Below, piece after piece: positions 1 through 7,003 of a DNA stretch of 16,061 nt (position 1 is its first letter; every line of letters starts with the position of its first letter). Both the position numbers and the translations under genes were made by a program. A model generated the notes under the pieces. It ran no database searches. It worked only from the letters and a program-made list of their open reading frames with translations, and was not told where the DNA came from. Where the stretch lies: positions 1-16,061 of the forward strand of contig CANPYQ010000022.1 in assembly GCA_947588865.1 (NCBI GenBank), in the 5' to 3' direction. This stretch comes from an uncultured Bacilli bacterium (GTDB lineage: Bacteria; Bacillota_I; Bacilli_A; RF39; UBA660).

Positions 1-77
1 AACCGCCGTATACGAGAACCGTACGTACGGTGGTGTGAGAGGGACGAAATAATTTAATTATTTCTCTCTACTCGATT
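1..77 (+). mobile_element. 3' end of a group II intron (domains V and VI), probably bacterial class C
   Basis: Bases 2-34 fold as a domain V hairpin. The lower stem is 2-10 with 26-34 (one G-U pair), the two-base bulge is C24 G25, and the upper stem is 11-14 with 20-23, closed by a small A-rich loop. The expected catalytic triad position (4-6) reads CGC, the form I associate with class C introns; other classes usually have AGC. Bases about 37-73 fold as domain VI: 46-52 pair with 58-64, and 39-43 pair with 66-71 around an unpaired A70. That A lies 6-7 nt before the likely 3' splice site at about 76-77, as a branch-point adenosine should. The rest of the intron, including any reverse transcriptase, lies outside the window. 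Class assignment and exact 3' end are inferences from structure and memory. Confidence 0.8.
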
Positions 78-191
78 ATCTTAATTTTAAGAATAATTTT
101 TTATATATTAATTCTTGAATTTGTGAGTTTTATTTTACATTTTAACTGCCTGTTAATATACACTAATTTTTATGAAAATAGTTATTACCAA

Positions 192-220
192 TTTATTTTT
201 TAATCTTTCTGTGTTATAAT
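192..220 (+). promoter_or_regulatory. Extended -10 promoter of cdaA-cdaR
   Basis: TATAAT at 215-220 is preceded by TG at 212-213, a perfect extended -10 element. The -35 region 17 bp upstream (192-197) is poor, as extended -10 promoters tolerate. Transcription would begin near 227, giving a leader of about 19 nt with the strong AAAGGAGG Shine-Dalgarno sequence at 232-239. Confidence 0.7.
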
Positions 221-245
221 TAATTAAGGGTAAAGGAGGTACAAT

Positions 246-1064
246 ATGACATTTGATAAGGTCGTTGATTTAGTAAAAATTATAATAGATGTCCTACTCG
301 TGTGGCTCGTATTATATTATGTATTAAAAAGTTTAAGTAAAAATGTTAAAATGGTATTATTATTTAAAGGAATAATATTTATTTTAATTTTAAAAATATT
401 AAGTGATATATTTAATTTAGTTACTATAGGATTCTTATTAGATTATGTAATAGAATGGGGTATATTAGCACTTATCGTTATATTTCAACCTGAAATTAGA
501 AATGTTTTAGAACAATTAGGAAGAAGTCAACTATTAGGTAGACATAAAGTGCTTACTGTTGATGAAAGAGAAAGAATTGTATATGAAATTGTTAGTGCTA
601 TGGATTCATTAAGAAAGACTAGGACAGGTGCTTTAATTATTATAGAAAGAGATAACAGTTTAAACGATTATATTCAAAAAGCAAAAAAAATATATGCAGA
701 TATTTCTAGTGATTTGTTAATGTCTATATTTTTCCCAAATAATCCATTACACGATGGTGGAGTAATTATTCAAGGTGATAAAATAACATGTGCTAGAGCA
801 GTTTTCCCAACAAGTGAAAATTCAAAGGTTATAAAGAAATTAGGGACAAGGCATAGAGCAGCTTTAGGGATTGCTGAAATAACTGATTGTATATCATTAA
901 TAGTTTCTGAAGAAACAGGAAGATTATCAATGGCAATTGGAGGAGAACTACACTACAACCTAACTCCTGATGAAATTAAAGTTATGTTATTAGAGGAGTT
1001 AAGCCCTAAAAAATCAATTATAATCGAAGAAGAGGAGGAAAAATCTGATGAGCAAGTTAAATAA
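246..1064 (+). CDS. cdaA: Diadenylate cyclase CdaA (DacA), membrane-bound c-di-AMP synthase
   Basis: Condenses two ATP into cyclic di-AMP, the essential second messenger controlling potassium, osmotic and wall homeostasis in Bacillota. The 272 residues match the usual length. Three hydrophobic helices occupy about residues 10-28, 35-58 and 60-80, followed by the DisA_N catalytic domain. The ATP-binding motifs are visible: NPLHDGG at 166-172 and GTRHRAA at 200-206. The usual DGA motif reads DGG (D170-G171-G172) here, a conservative change, while the RHR motif is intact. The C-terminus is a run of glutamates. AAAGGAGG ends 6 nt before the ATG, which fixes the start. The last 17 nt overlap cdaR, so the two are co-transcribed and probably translationally coupled. 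Family identification is secure. Confidence 0.97.
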   Translation: MTFDKVVDLVKIIIDVLLVWLVLYYVLKSLSKNVKMVLLFKGIIFILILKILSDIFNLVTIGFLLDYVIEWGILALIVIFQPEIRNVLEQLGRSQLLGRHKVLTVDERERIVYEIVSAMDSLRKTRTGALIIIERDNSLNDYIQKAKKIYADISSDLLMSIFFPNNPLHDGGVIIQGDKITCARAVFPTSENSKVIKKLGTRHRAALGIAEITDCISLIVSEETGRLSMAIGGELHYNLTPDEIKVMLLEELSPKKSIIIEEEEEKSDEQVK

Positions 1065-2397
1065 TTTTATCAAAAATATCCTTAACTTTTTCGATAGACA
1101 TTTGATAATGCCAATAACGAGAATTGTATTTAAAATAACAAAAAGGCTTAATGTTCCAAATAAAAAATTTGAATCTTGGTTATCTAAACAAACAACTTTA
1201 CTATTTTTATCATTATTTTTAGCTATTACTATATTTATTGTAGTAGATCAAAAAATAATTACATTTTCAAGTCAATCAGCTGAAGTCTTTAAAGATCAAC
1301 AAGTAAATGTAATTTATAATGAAGAACAATATGTTGTAGAAGGATTACCTGAAAAAGTTGATGTTACATTAATTGGTAGTAAAGCTGATTTATATATAGC
1401 TAAACAATCAGTTAATAATAAAGTTACAGTAGATCTTACTGGTTTAACTCCAGGAACACATAAGGTAAATATAAAGTATGATCAAGGACTCTCAGAAATA
1501 GAATATAGCGTTAATCCAAGTGTTGCAACAGTCATTATATATGAAAAAGTTTCAGATACCTTGCCTTTAACTTATGATATAGTAAATAACAATAAATTAG
1601 ATAATACCTTAATAGTTAATAATGTAAAATTAAGTGTTGATGAGGTTACGATAAGAGGAGCTGAATATAAAATAAATCAAGTTGCAACAGTTAAGGCTTT
1701 AATAGATGTACAAAATTTACCTAGGAAAGAAGCTGGGACTCAAACTTTAGATGATGTTGCACTAAAAGCTTATGATAATTTAGGAAATGTAGTAGATGTA
1801 GAATTTGTACCGTCAAAAGTAAGTGCAGAAATAGACTTGGCTTCTCCAAGCAAAAAAGTTCCTTTAAACTTTGTCCCAGAAGGTACATTACCGAACGGCA
1901 AAGCAATTGGAGGTTATTCATTCAGTCAAAATGAAGTTACAATATATGGTGATAGTGAAACATTATCTTCAATTAATAGTTTGGATGTTGTAGTAGATAT
2001 ATCAAATTTAACTTCTGATTCATCATTTAAAACTGAAATAAAGAAACCATCAGGAGTAAAATCTTTGAGTACAAATTATGTTACAGTATCACTTACAATA
2101 ACAGATTCATCATCTGAACCAATTCGGCTCAGTATTCCGTTGTCAAAAATTAATTTAGGTGAAGGTCTTATAGCTCAACCTTTAGACAATGATAGTGGAT
2201 TTATAACAGTGGAAGTTCAAGGAGCAAGCTCTGTATTATCATCAATAGATGAATCAGATATAACAGCTTATGTTGACTTAGAAGGTTTAAGTGAAGGTAC
2301 ATACACAAGAAAAGTAATAGTAAAGGGGACTAATCCGCTCGCAATTTATATATTGAAAAGGACAGAAGCAACGGTAGTCATAAGCAAAAAAAGCTAA
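1048..2397 (+). CDS. cdaR: CdaR (YbbR-domain) regulator of CdaA
   Basis: Membrane-anchored protein whose extracytoplasmic YbbR domains lie outside the membrane and whose partner is the diadenylate cyclase encoded just upstream; in Bacillus and Listeria CdaR binds CdaA and modulates its activity. A single transmembrane helix spans about residues 50-68. It is followed by four beta-rich YbbR-like repeats at roughly 84-168, 172-265, 268-355 and 360-447, each with the characteristic 'VDLTGL/VDISNL/VDLEGL' strand. The 449 residues suit the family. About 48 residues precede the helix, longer than the short N-terminus I recall for B. subtilis CdaR. GAGGAGG at 1032-1038 supports the ATG chosen; an in-frame ATG at 1108 has no comparable ribosome site. 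The gene overlaps cdaA by 17 nt. Confidence 0.93.
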   Translation: MSKLNNFIKNILNFFDRHLIMPITRIVFKITKRLNVPNKKFESWLSKQTTLLFLSLFLAITIFIVVDQKIITFSSQSAEVFKDQQVNVIYNEEQYVVEGLPEKVDVTLIGSKADLYIAKQSVNNKVTVDLTGLTPGTHKVNIKYDQGLSEIEYSVNPSVATVIIYEKVSDTLPLTYDIVNNNKLDNTLIVNNVKLSVDEVTIRGAEYKINQVATVKALIDVQNLPRKEAGTQTLDDVALKAYDNLGNVVDVEFVPSKVSAEIDLASPSKKVPLNFVPEGTLPNGKAIGGYSFSQNEVTIYGDSETLSSINSLDVVVDISNLTSDSSFKTEIKKPSGVKSLSTNYVTVSLTITDSSSEPIRLSIPLSKINLGEGLIAQPLDNDSGFITVEVQGASSVLSSIDESDITAYVDLEGLSEGTYTRKVIVKGTNPLAIYILKRTEATVVISKKS

Positions 2398-2402
2398 AAA
2401 AT

Positions 2403-2433
2403 AAAGAATACTTAGTTAAATAGGTATTCTTTT
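2403..2433. terminator. Bidirectional rho-independent terminator between cdaR and the DUF378 gene
   Basis: A perfect 9-bp stem, AAAGAATAC (2403-2411) with GTATTCTTT (2424-2432), encloses a 12-nt loop. On + the stem ends in a short T run. On - it is followed by a longer U-rich tract (complement of 2395-2402), so it can serve both converging genes. Confidence 0.75.
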
Positions 2434-2440
2434 AATATAA

Positions 2441-2638
2441 TTACTTTGATTCTATGTGATTAAATAGTAAACCAATATTTACTAAACCGCATATACCGAC
2501 AATAATATAAACTATTTTAGAAATAATTGAATCTCCAAAAATCCATTCTACTAGATTAAAATCAAAGAAACCTATTAATCCCCATACAATAGCGCCTATT
2601 ATTGTAAATATCAAACATATTTTTTGTAATGCTTCCAT
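2441..2638 (-). CDS. DUF378 (YuzA-like) small membrane protein
   Basis: A 65-residue protein with two hydrophobic helices, about residues 5-25 and 40-60. The family pattern is visible: a first helix ending in GAIVWGLIGFFDFNLVEWIFG and a second with IVYIIVGICGL. DUF378 proteins are small inner-membrane proteins of unknown function. A Shine-Dalgarno sequence, AAAGGATGA, lies 4-12 nt before the ATG on the minus strand. It converges on cdaR with 43 bp between stop codons and shares the terminator there. No convincing promoter was found, and nothing links it functionally to its neighbours. Confidence 0.85.
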   Translation of the reverse strand: MEALQKICLIFTIIGAIVWGLIGFFDFNLVEWIFGDSIISKIVYIIVGICGLVNIGLLFNHIESK

Positions 2639-2689
2639 AAACTCATCCTTTCTATCATTTTCTATTTTTTACATATATTTATAAATTAT

Positions 2690-2717
2690 TCATAATTGTT
2701 ATTTTATTCCATATAAT
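2690..2717 (+). promoter_or_regulatory. Promoter of the YdcC-like lipoprotein gene, possibly SigE-type
   Basis: CATATAAT at 2710-2717 contains a perfect sigma-A -10 (TATAAT, 2712-2717) and also matches 7 of 8 positions of the SigE -10 consensus CATACAMT. TCATAAT at 2690-2696 matches 6 of 7 positions of the SigE -35 consensus KMATATT, with a 13-bp spacer (the consensus is 14-15). A sigma-A -35 would be the weak TTCATA at 2689-2694. B. subtilis ydcC is, from memory, in the SigE regulon. The sigma assignment is inference. Confidence 0.45.
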
Positions 2718-2739
2718 TAATTGAAAAATGGGGTGAATT

Positions 2740-3777
2740 ATGAAAAAAGCAATTATATTTTTAGGAGTAATTTTATTGCTTTCTGGATGTGGAAAGTATG
2801 ATGATAAGGATTTAGTGAATGATTTAGATAAAAAAATTAATGATTCAAATGCTTATCATATGACTGGAACTTTAGAAATTTATAGAAATGAAGAAAAATA
2901 CACATATAGTGTTGATTCATCATATAAAAAAGGAGATCTTTTTAAGGTTAATTTAGTTAATCAAAATAACAATCATGAACAAATAATATTGAAAAACAAT
3001 GATGGAGTTTATGTTCTTACACCTTCATTAAATAAAAGTTTTAAATTTCAAAGTGATTGGCCATATAATAATTCTCAAATATATTTATTACAACCAATAC
3101 TTACAGATATAAAAAATGATGAGAAAAAGAAATTTGAAAAAACAGATGAAGGATATGTAATAACAAGTAAAGTAAATTATTCTACAGAAAAAGATTTTAA
3201 AAATCAAAAAATTTATATTGATAAAGACAAAAATATAACTAAAGTAGAGGTATTAGATAGTAATGACAATCCTAAAATGATACTTACAGTAATAAATATA
3301 GATTATAAAGCTAAATTTGATGATAATTATTTTAGTGCAAGTACATATCAAAAGGAAGTAGAAAATGAAGAAAGCAATCAAAATACAGAAAATAAAACGA
3401 ATGAAGAAGAATTAAAGAATAACAACAGTAGTACAACATCAAAAATAGAAGATATTGTATATCCAATGTATGTTCCAATAGACACACAACTTTCAGGTCA
3501 AGATGTAGTTACAACATCAAACGGTGAAAGAGTAATTTTAACATTTAGTGGAGAATCAGCATTTACAGTTGTACAAGAAACATTATCAAATGATGATTCA
3601 ACAAATTATGTATATGGGGATCCATACTTGATATTAGATACAGTAGGCGCTATAACAGATTATTCTGTATCATGGATAAGTAATGGAGTAGAATATTCAG
3701 TAATGTCTGATACAATGAGTGTAGATGAACTCTTAAGTGTAGCTCAATCAATTAGTGTTGCTGCAATATCAAAATAA
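2740..3777 (+). CDS. YdcC/GerS-like sporulation lipoprotein (LolA-like domain plus DUF4367-like C-terminus)
   Basis: Lipoprotein signal peptide with lipobox LSGC, lipidated Cys17. Residues about 20-200 form a LolA/LolB-like sheet domain. The stretches QIILKNNDGVYVLTPSLNKS and FQSDWPYNNSQIYLLQP are close to what I recall for Bacillus YdcC, and the total of 345 residues is close to YdcC's length. An Asn/Glu/Lys-rich linker (about 207-235) leads to a DUF4367-like domain (about 238-343) ending in the typical 'VDELLSVAQSI' helix. In Bacillus ydcC is a mother-cell sporulation gene; the related Clostridioides GerS is needed for spore cortex hydrolysis during germination. Which of these roles applies here is unknown. 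GGGGTGA at 2730-2736 supports the start. Confidence 0.85.
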   Translation: MKKAIIFLGVILLLSGCGKYDDKDLVNDLDKKINDSNAYHMTGTLEIYRNEEKYTYSVDSSYKKGDLFKVNLVNQNNNHEQIILKNNDGVYVLTPSLNKSFKFQSDWPYNNSQIYLLQPILTDIKNDEKKKFEKTDEGYVITSKVNYSTEKDFKNQKIYIDKDKNITKVEVLDSNDNPKMILTVINIDYKAKFDDNYFSASTYQKEVENEESNQNTENKTNEEELKNNNSSTTSKIEDIVYPMYVPIDTQLSGQDVVTTSNGERVILTFSGESAFTVVQETLSNDDSTNYVYGDPYLILDTVGAITDYSVSWISNGVEYSVMSDTMSVDELLSVAQSISVAAISK

Positions 3778-3796
3778 TTGAAATAATAAAAAAATG

Positions 3797-3805
3797 TGAT
3801 ATAAT
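3797..3805 (+). promoter_or_regulatory. Extended -10 promoter with a very short leader
   Basis: TG at 3797-3798 and TATAAT at 3800-3805 form an extended -10. Only 6 nt separate it from TGGTGAT (3812-3818), the Shine-Dalgarno sequence of the next gene, so the transcript would start at about that point and have a leader of about 11 nt. Confidence 0.6.
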
Positions 3806-3822
3806 ATTACTTGGTGATACAA

Positions 3823-4356
3823 ATGAAGAAAGCAAAAATTAAAAATAAAGTACAAAAACAAAAAGTTGAAATTAATGAAACATATTCTTTTAAAACTATG
3901 ATAATAACAATTATAATATTAATTATAGTTTTTTTGCTATTCTATCTAATAACGACATTAGTTGTAAAGCCAAATAGTGATAATAAAGAATATAATGATA
4001 GTATGACTGAGATTGATGATACTAAAATAACTTTAAATCATTTACTTGATAGAAATAAGGAAGAATACTATGTTTTAGCTACAATGAAAAGTATGTATCC
4101 ATCAGATGTAAATTATAATGAAATATATGATAAATACATTACTGATTATAGTTCTAAGGAAAATGCGTTAGATTTTTATAAAATAGATTTAGATGATGCA
4201 TTAAATAAGAATTATGTAGGAAACGATTTAAATATAACAGAATCTTTAGAAAATATGAAGTTAAACAATGAAATCTTATTTAAAATTAAAAATGGCAAAA
4301 TTGATAGTTACTATGTAGGAAATTCAAAAATAATAAATGTTTTATCTAGTTTATAA
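3823..4356 (+). CDS. Membrane-anchored protein of unknown function, possible thioredoxin-like fold without CXXC
   Basis: I do not recognise the family with certainty. A lysine-rich N-terminus (about residues 1-24) precedes one transmembrane helix (25-48), so the remaining ~130 residues are probably outside the cell. That part alternates strands and helices in a thioredoxin-like order: a strand at EYYVLATM (81-88), a helix from about 98, a strand at LDFYKID (116-122), then the hairpin ILFKIKNGKID (151-161), which looks like the strand pair after the cis-proline loop of thioredoxins. There is no cysteine and no proline at that loop, so it cannot be redox-active. The ATG at 3823 is preferred over an in-frame TTG at 3811 because GGTGAT at 3813-3818 is the ribosome site. 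Confidence 0.65.
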   Translation: MKKAKIKNKVQKQKVEINETYSFKTMIITIIILIIVFLLFYLITTLVVKPNSDNKEYNDSMTEIDDTKITLNHLLDRNKEEYYVLATMKSMYPSDVNYNEIYDKYITDYSSKENALDFYKIDLDDALNKNYVGNDLNITESLENMKLNNEILFKIKNGKIDSYYVGNSKIINVLSSL

Positions 4357-4451
4357 AGTATTTATGTGTTAAAAAATGGACATCGATAAATAATTAATAT
4401 ATTAAAAATATAAAAGTTATGTAAATCACAATAAAAATAGCTTGCACAAAT

Positions 4452-4488
4452 AAAAGGAGAGTTTAAGTAAAATTAAACTTCCTTTTTT
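4452..4488 (+). terminator. Strong rho-independent terminator
   Basis: AAAAGGA (4452-4458), one bulged G, and AGTTTAA (4460-4466) pair with TTAAACT (4473-4479) and TCCTTTT (4480-4486) around a 6-nt loop, followed by T's. It lies 95 bp after the stop at 4356, so the upstream transcript has a long 3' tail. Confidence 0.8.
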
Positions 4489-4497
4489 ATTTAATAG

Positions 4498-4526
4498 TAT
4501 TGTGAATGATATAGAAGTGTTATAAT
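4498..4526 (+). promoter_or_regulatory. Orphan extended -10 promoter in the 4357-4778 intergenic region
   Basis: TG at 4518-4519 and TATAAT at 4521-4526, with a loose -35 (TATTGT, 4498-4503, 17-bp spacer). No open reading frame of meaningful length starts in the following 250 bp. It would give either a long leader for the gene at 4779 or a small RNA. The rest of this 420-bp gap holds only A/T-rich sequence, the terminator at 4452-4488 and the second promoter at 4730-4758. Confidence 0.5.
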
Positions 4527-4729
4527 GTTCAACGGAAAATATACTTTAATTTAAAATTTAAAACGAAAAATATATATTCAAAGTGTTATGCATAAAGAGC
4601 AATATAAAAACTTTATATATAGATATTATTTTAATTTCAATATTTTAATAAAAAATTACATATGATGTCATTTTTTAAATATATAAAAATTTCATTTATT
4701 ACACAAATATTCTAAGCACAATTTTTAAA

Positions 4730-4758
4730 TAGACAATTAATTATAATATTGTTATAAT
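4730..4758 (+). promoter_or_regulatory. Promoter of the GT-C-like gene
   Basis: TAGACA (4730-4735), a 17-bp spacer, TG at 4750-4751 and TATAAT at 4753-4758: a near-consensus sigma-A promoter with extended -10. The Shine-Dalgarno GGAG at 4765-4768 starts only 6 nt after the -10. Confidence 0.8.
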
Positions 4759-4778
4759 GTATAAGGAGATGATAGTTG

Positions 4779-6374
4779 ATGCTAAATAAAGATAAATTAT
4801 TTAATATTGTTTTAGTAACTATCGTATTTACAATATTCACTATTGTTTATTTTAATTTTTCATTATTTATTACTCCTGATGGATCGGGATATTATTGGTA
4901 TACAACTATATTTGATGGAATTAATCCGGTTTCTTCTTGGAATGTAAGGAGAGGCCCTGTTTTTCCCCTTTTATTATATTGTTTTAAACATTTATTTGGT
5001 GATACTCCAACAGGAATTCTCATCGGTTTTTACATATTCTATTTAATAATGTTAATATTTGCTATAAAATTAATAAAAGATATATTTGTTTGTCAAAAAA
5101 ATTTAAATAAAAAAATTTATTGGATTATTTTTATATTATTATTTATGTTTAACACATTAATTATTGGTTATTCACACACATTGCTTACAGAAGCGATATC
5201 ACCTTCAATTACAATTTTAACTTGCTATTTTATTTATAAATGGAATAATTTAAATTTTAATACATCAAAATCTAAATTGATTTTATATACTTTATTGTTT
5301 TCTTTTATTGCGGTATTTATGTATCATTTGAAAGAATATACAGGAATAATATTTTTAATGTTAATTATTAGTTCAATTTTATCTATTATAAAATATAAAA
5401 ACTGGACAATTTTTATAACAAAAATTTTAACAATAATAATTTGTATCGTAATGGTTATGTGTTCTATATGTGTCTGGAATGTATTTTTGAAAAAAAATAA
5501 TGTTGATATAAAGCAAAATGAAAAAGGCATTAATTTTATTTCTAATGGTATAATTAACGGCCTAAACGCTTTTTATGAGAGAGTTCCTAAAAATATATAT
5601 TGTGATATTAATTACATAAATAATTCTAATTTAACAAAAAGTGAAAAAGAAATAATTAATAATCTAAACAAAAGTGATACTAGATGGTGCGATAATATAA
5701 TTATATTTAATGTTTATGATAGAAATAATATTATAATTGATCAAACTTCAATAATATATGAAAAAAATTTGACTATTTCCGATGTTTTAAATTTTTGGTA
5801 TAAAAGCACTTTAAAATACCCTACATTAACAATGGGTTCATATTTTCGTAATTATATGTCAATAGTCGATTTATATAATACTAGATTGATTTCTGATGAT
5901 CTAGGTTATAAACCAATAAATAAATTAAATATATCAGCAAGTCTTGAAAATGAATCGATAGGTTTAGCAATTTATAATAATAATATTAATAAATGCTGGT
6001 GGAGTTATTATGATAATGATAATAAATTTTTAAATCAAGAAGAAATAAATATAATGAAAAAATTTGAAGGAAAAGAAAATCATAATGAAATACTTGGGAA
6101 TTTATTGTATAATATATCATCAATACATCAAATGTTATTTAGAATTGTTTTATTTTTTTCACTACCTCTTTCAGTATATTCATTTTATAAATATTTAAAA
6201 TTAAAATATAATAAAGTTTATATGATTTCTACAGTAATATTTACAACAGTTTTTATATATATAATATCAAATGTTGTATTTGGTACAATAATTGATAGAT
6301 ATGCTTATACAGTTTATCCTCTATCTTTATTAGGAATTATGATATTATTAATTCCCAAAAGTGAAAAAAGTTAA
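4779..6374 (+). CDS. Polytopic membrane protein, probable GT-C type glycosyltransferase
   Basis: 531 residues with about ten transmembrane helices. Some seven lie in the first 235 residues, then a large hydrophilic region (about 240-445) predicted outside, then three helices at the C-terminus. The first outer loop carries TPDGSGYYW (32-40) with an acidic residue after helix 1, then NVRRGPVFPLLLY (55-67). This resembles the Asp-containing loop and the 'R-P-P-Y/F-P-L' motif of GT-C enzymes (PMT_2/ArnT type) that move sugars from polyprenyl-phosphate donors to acceptors outside the cell. The specific donor and acceptor are unknown, and an O-antigen-polymerase-like role is an alternative. The ATG at 4779 is preferred to the TTG at 4776; AAGGAG at 4763-4768 could serve either. 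It has its own promoter and terminator, so it is likely a single-gene unit. Confidence 0.6.
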   Translation: MLNKDKLFNIVLVTIVFTIFTIVYFNFSLFITPDGSGYYWYTTIFDGINPVSSWNVRRGPVFPLLLYCFKHLFGDTPTGILIGFYIFYLIMLIFAIKLIKDIFVCQKNLNKKIYWIIFILLFMFNTLIIGYSHTLLTEAISPSITILTCYFIYKWNNLNFNTSKSKLILYTLLFSFIAVFMYHLKEYTGIIFLMLIISSILSIIKYKNWTIFITKILTIIICIVMVMCSICVWNVFLKKNNVDIKQNEKGINFISNGIINGLNAFYERVPKNIYCDINYINNSNLTKSEKEIINNLNKSDTRWCDNIIIFNVYDRNNIIIDQTSIIYEKNLTISDVLNFWYKSTLKYPTLTMGSYFRNYMSIVDLYNTRLISDDLGYKPINKLNISASLENESIGLAIYNNNINKCWWSYYDNDNKFLNQEEINIMKKFEGKENHNEILGNLLYNISSIHQMLFRIVLFFSLPLSVYSFYKYLKLKYNKVYMISTVIFTTVFIYIISNVVFGTIIDRYAYTVYPLSLLGIMILLIPKSEKS

Positions 6375-6378
6375 TGTA

Positions 6379-6420
6379 AGATTTAAAATATAAAATAAAT
6401 TATGTTTTAAATCTTTTTTT
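6379..6420 (+). terminator. Rho-independent terminator after the GT-C-like gene
   Basis: A perfect 10-bp stem, AGATTTAAAA (6379-6388) with TTTTAAATCT (6405-6414), is followed by six more T's. Confidence 0.8.
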
Positions 6421-6448
6421 GCATATAAAAACTTAATTTTATTATAAT
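6419..6448 (+). promoter_or_regulatory. Promoter of the UPF0316-popT unit
   Basis: TATAAT at 6443-6448 with a possible -35 TTGCAT (6419-6424, 18-bp spacer). GGTGAT at 6455-6460 follows 6 nt after the -10, implying a leader of about 9 nt. The -35 is weak and overlaps the T-run of the preceding terminator. Confidence 0.5.
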
Positions 6449-6463
6449 AATAATGGTGATAAA

Positions 6464-6982
6464 ATGGATCTTTTTTTATTATGTTTAAAAATATTTTTCG
6501 CTAGATTAATAGATGTATCACTTGGAACATTTAGAACTATAAATACAGTGAAAGGTAAAGATGTAATAGCAGCTTTAATAGGAATTGTAGAAATAACTGT
6601 ATGGTTTTTGATAGTTAAGGAAGCTTTAAATACAGATAATAATAGTTTGTGGATAGTAACGTCATATGCATTAGGCTTTTCAGTTGGAACTTATATAGGA
6701 GGCAAAATATCAAAATGGTTTATTAAGTCTAATTTAGAAGTGCAAGTAATACTTTCTAGTAAAAATGACGAAATAGTAAATAAAGTCAGAAAAGAAGGGT
6801 ATGCTGTTACTGTTATAGAAGTAAAAGGAACAAATGATTTAAAATATATGTTATATATACAAATAAAAGATAAATCATTAGAAAATTTAAAAGAGATAAT
6901 AAAAAAATTAGATAATAAAGCATTTATAGTTGTAAATGAAACAAAATATGTTGAAAATGGGTATTTTAATATTGGAAAATAA
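6464..6982 (+). CDS. UPF0316 / DUF2179 (YebE-like) membrane protein
   Basis: 172 residues, typical for the family. Three hydrophobic helices lie at about 2-20, 34-52 and 62-82, with the family signature ARLIDVSLGTFRT (13-25) in the first loop. A cytoplasmic DUF2179 domain, an alpha-beta fold of about 70 residues, occupies about 90-165. The molecular function is not established. The GGTGAT ribosome site lies 4 nt before the ATG. It is followed after 21 bp by the DUF368 gene, so the two probably form an operon. Confidence 0.88.
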   Translation: MDLFLLCLKIFFARLIDVSLGTFRTINTVKGKDVIAALIGIVEITVWFLIVKEALNTDNNSLWIVTSYALGFSVGTYIGGKISKWFIKSNLEVQVILSSKNDEIVNKVRKEGYAVTVIEVKGTNDLKYMLYIQIKDKSLENLKEIIKKLDNKAFIVVNETKYVENGYFNIGK

Positions 6983-7003
6983 ATATAATTAATTGGTGAT
7001 ACA

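Noticed and set aside
86..120. Terminator-like inverted repeat (AAGAAT and ATTCTT) after the intron.
   Set aside because: The stem is short, A/T-only and without a proper T-run after it.
6984..6989. TATAAT just before popT as an independent promoter.
   Set aside because: Only 21 bp separate the two genes and no -35 is visible; an operon is simpler. It is mentioned only as a weak member of the spacing pattern.
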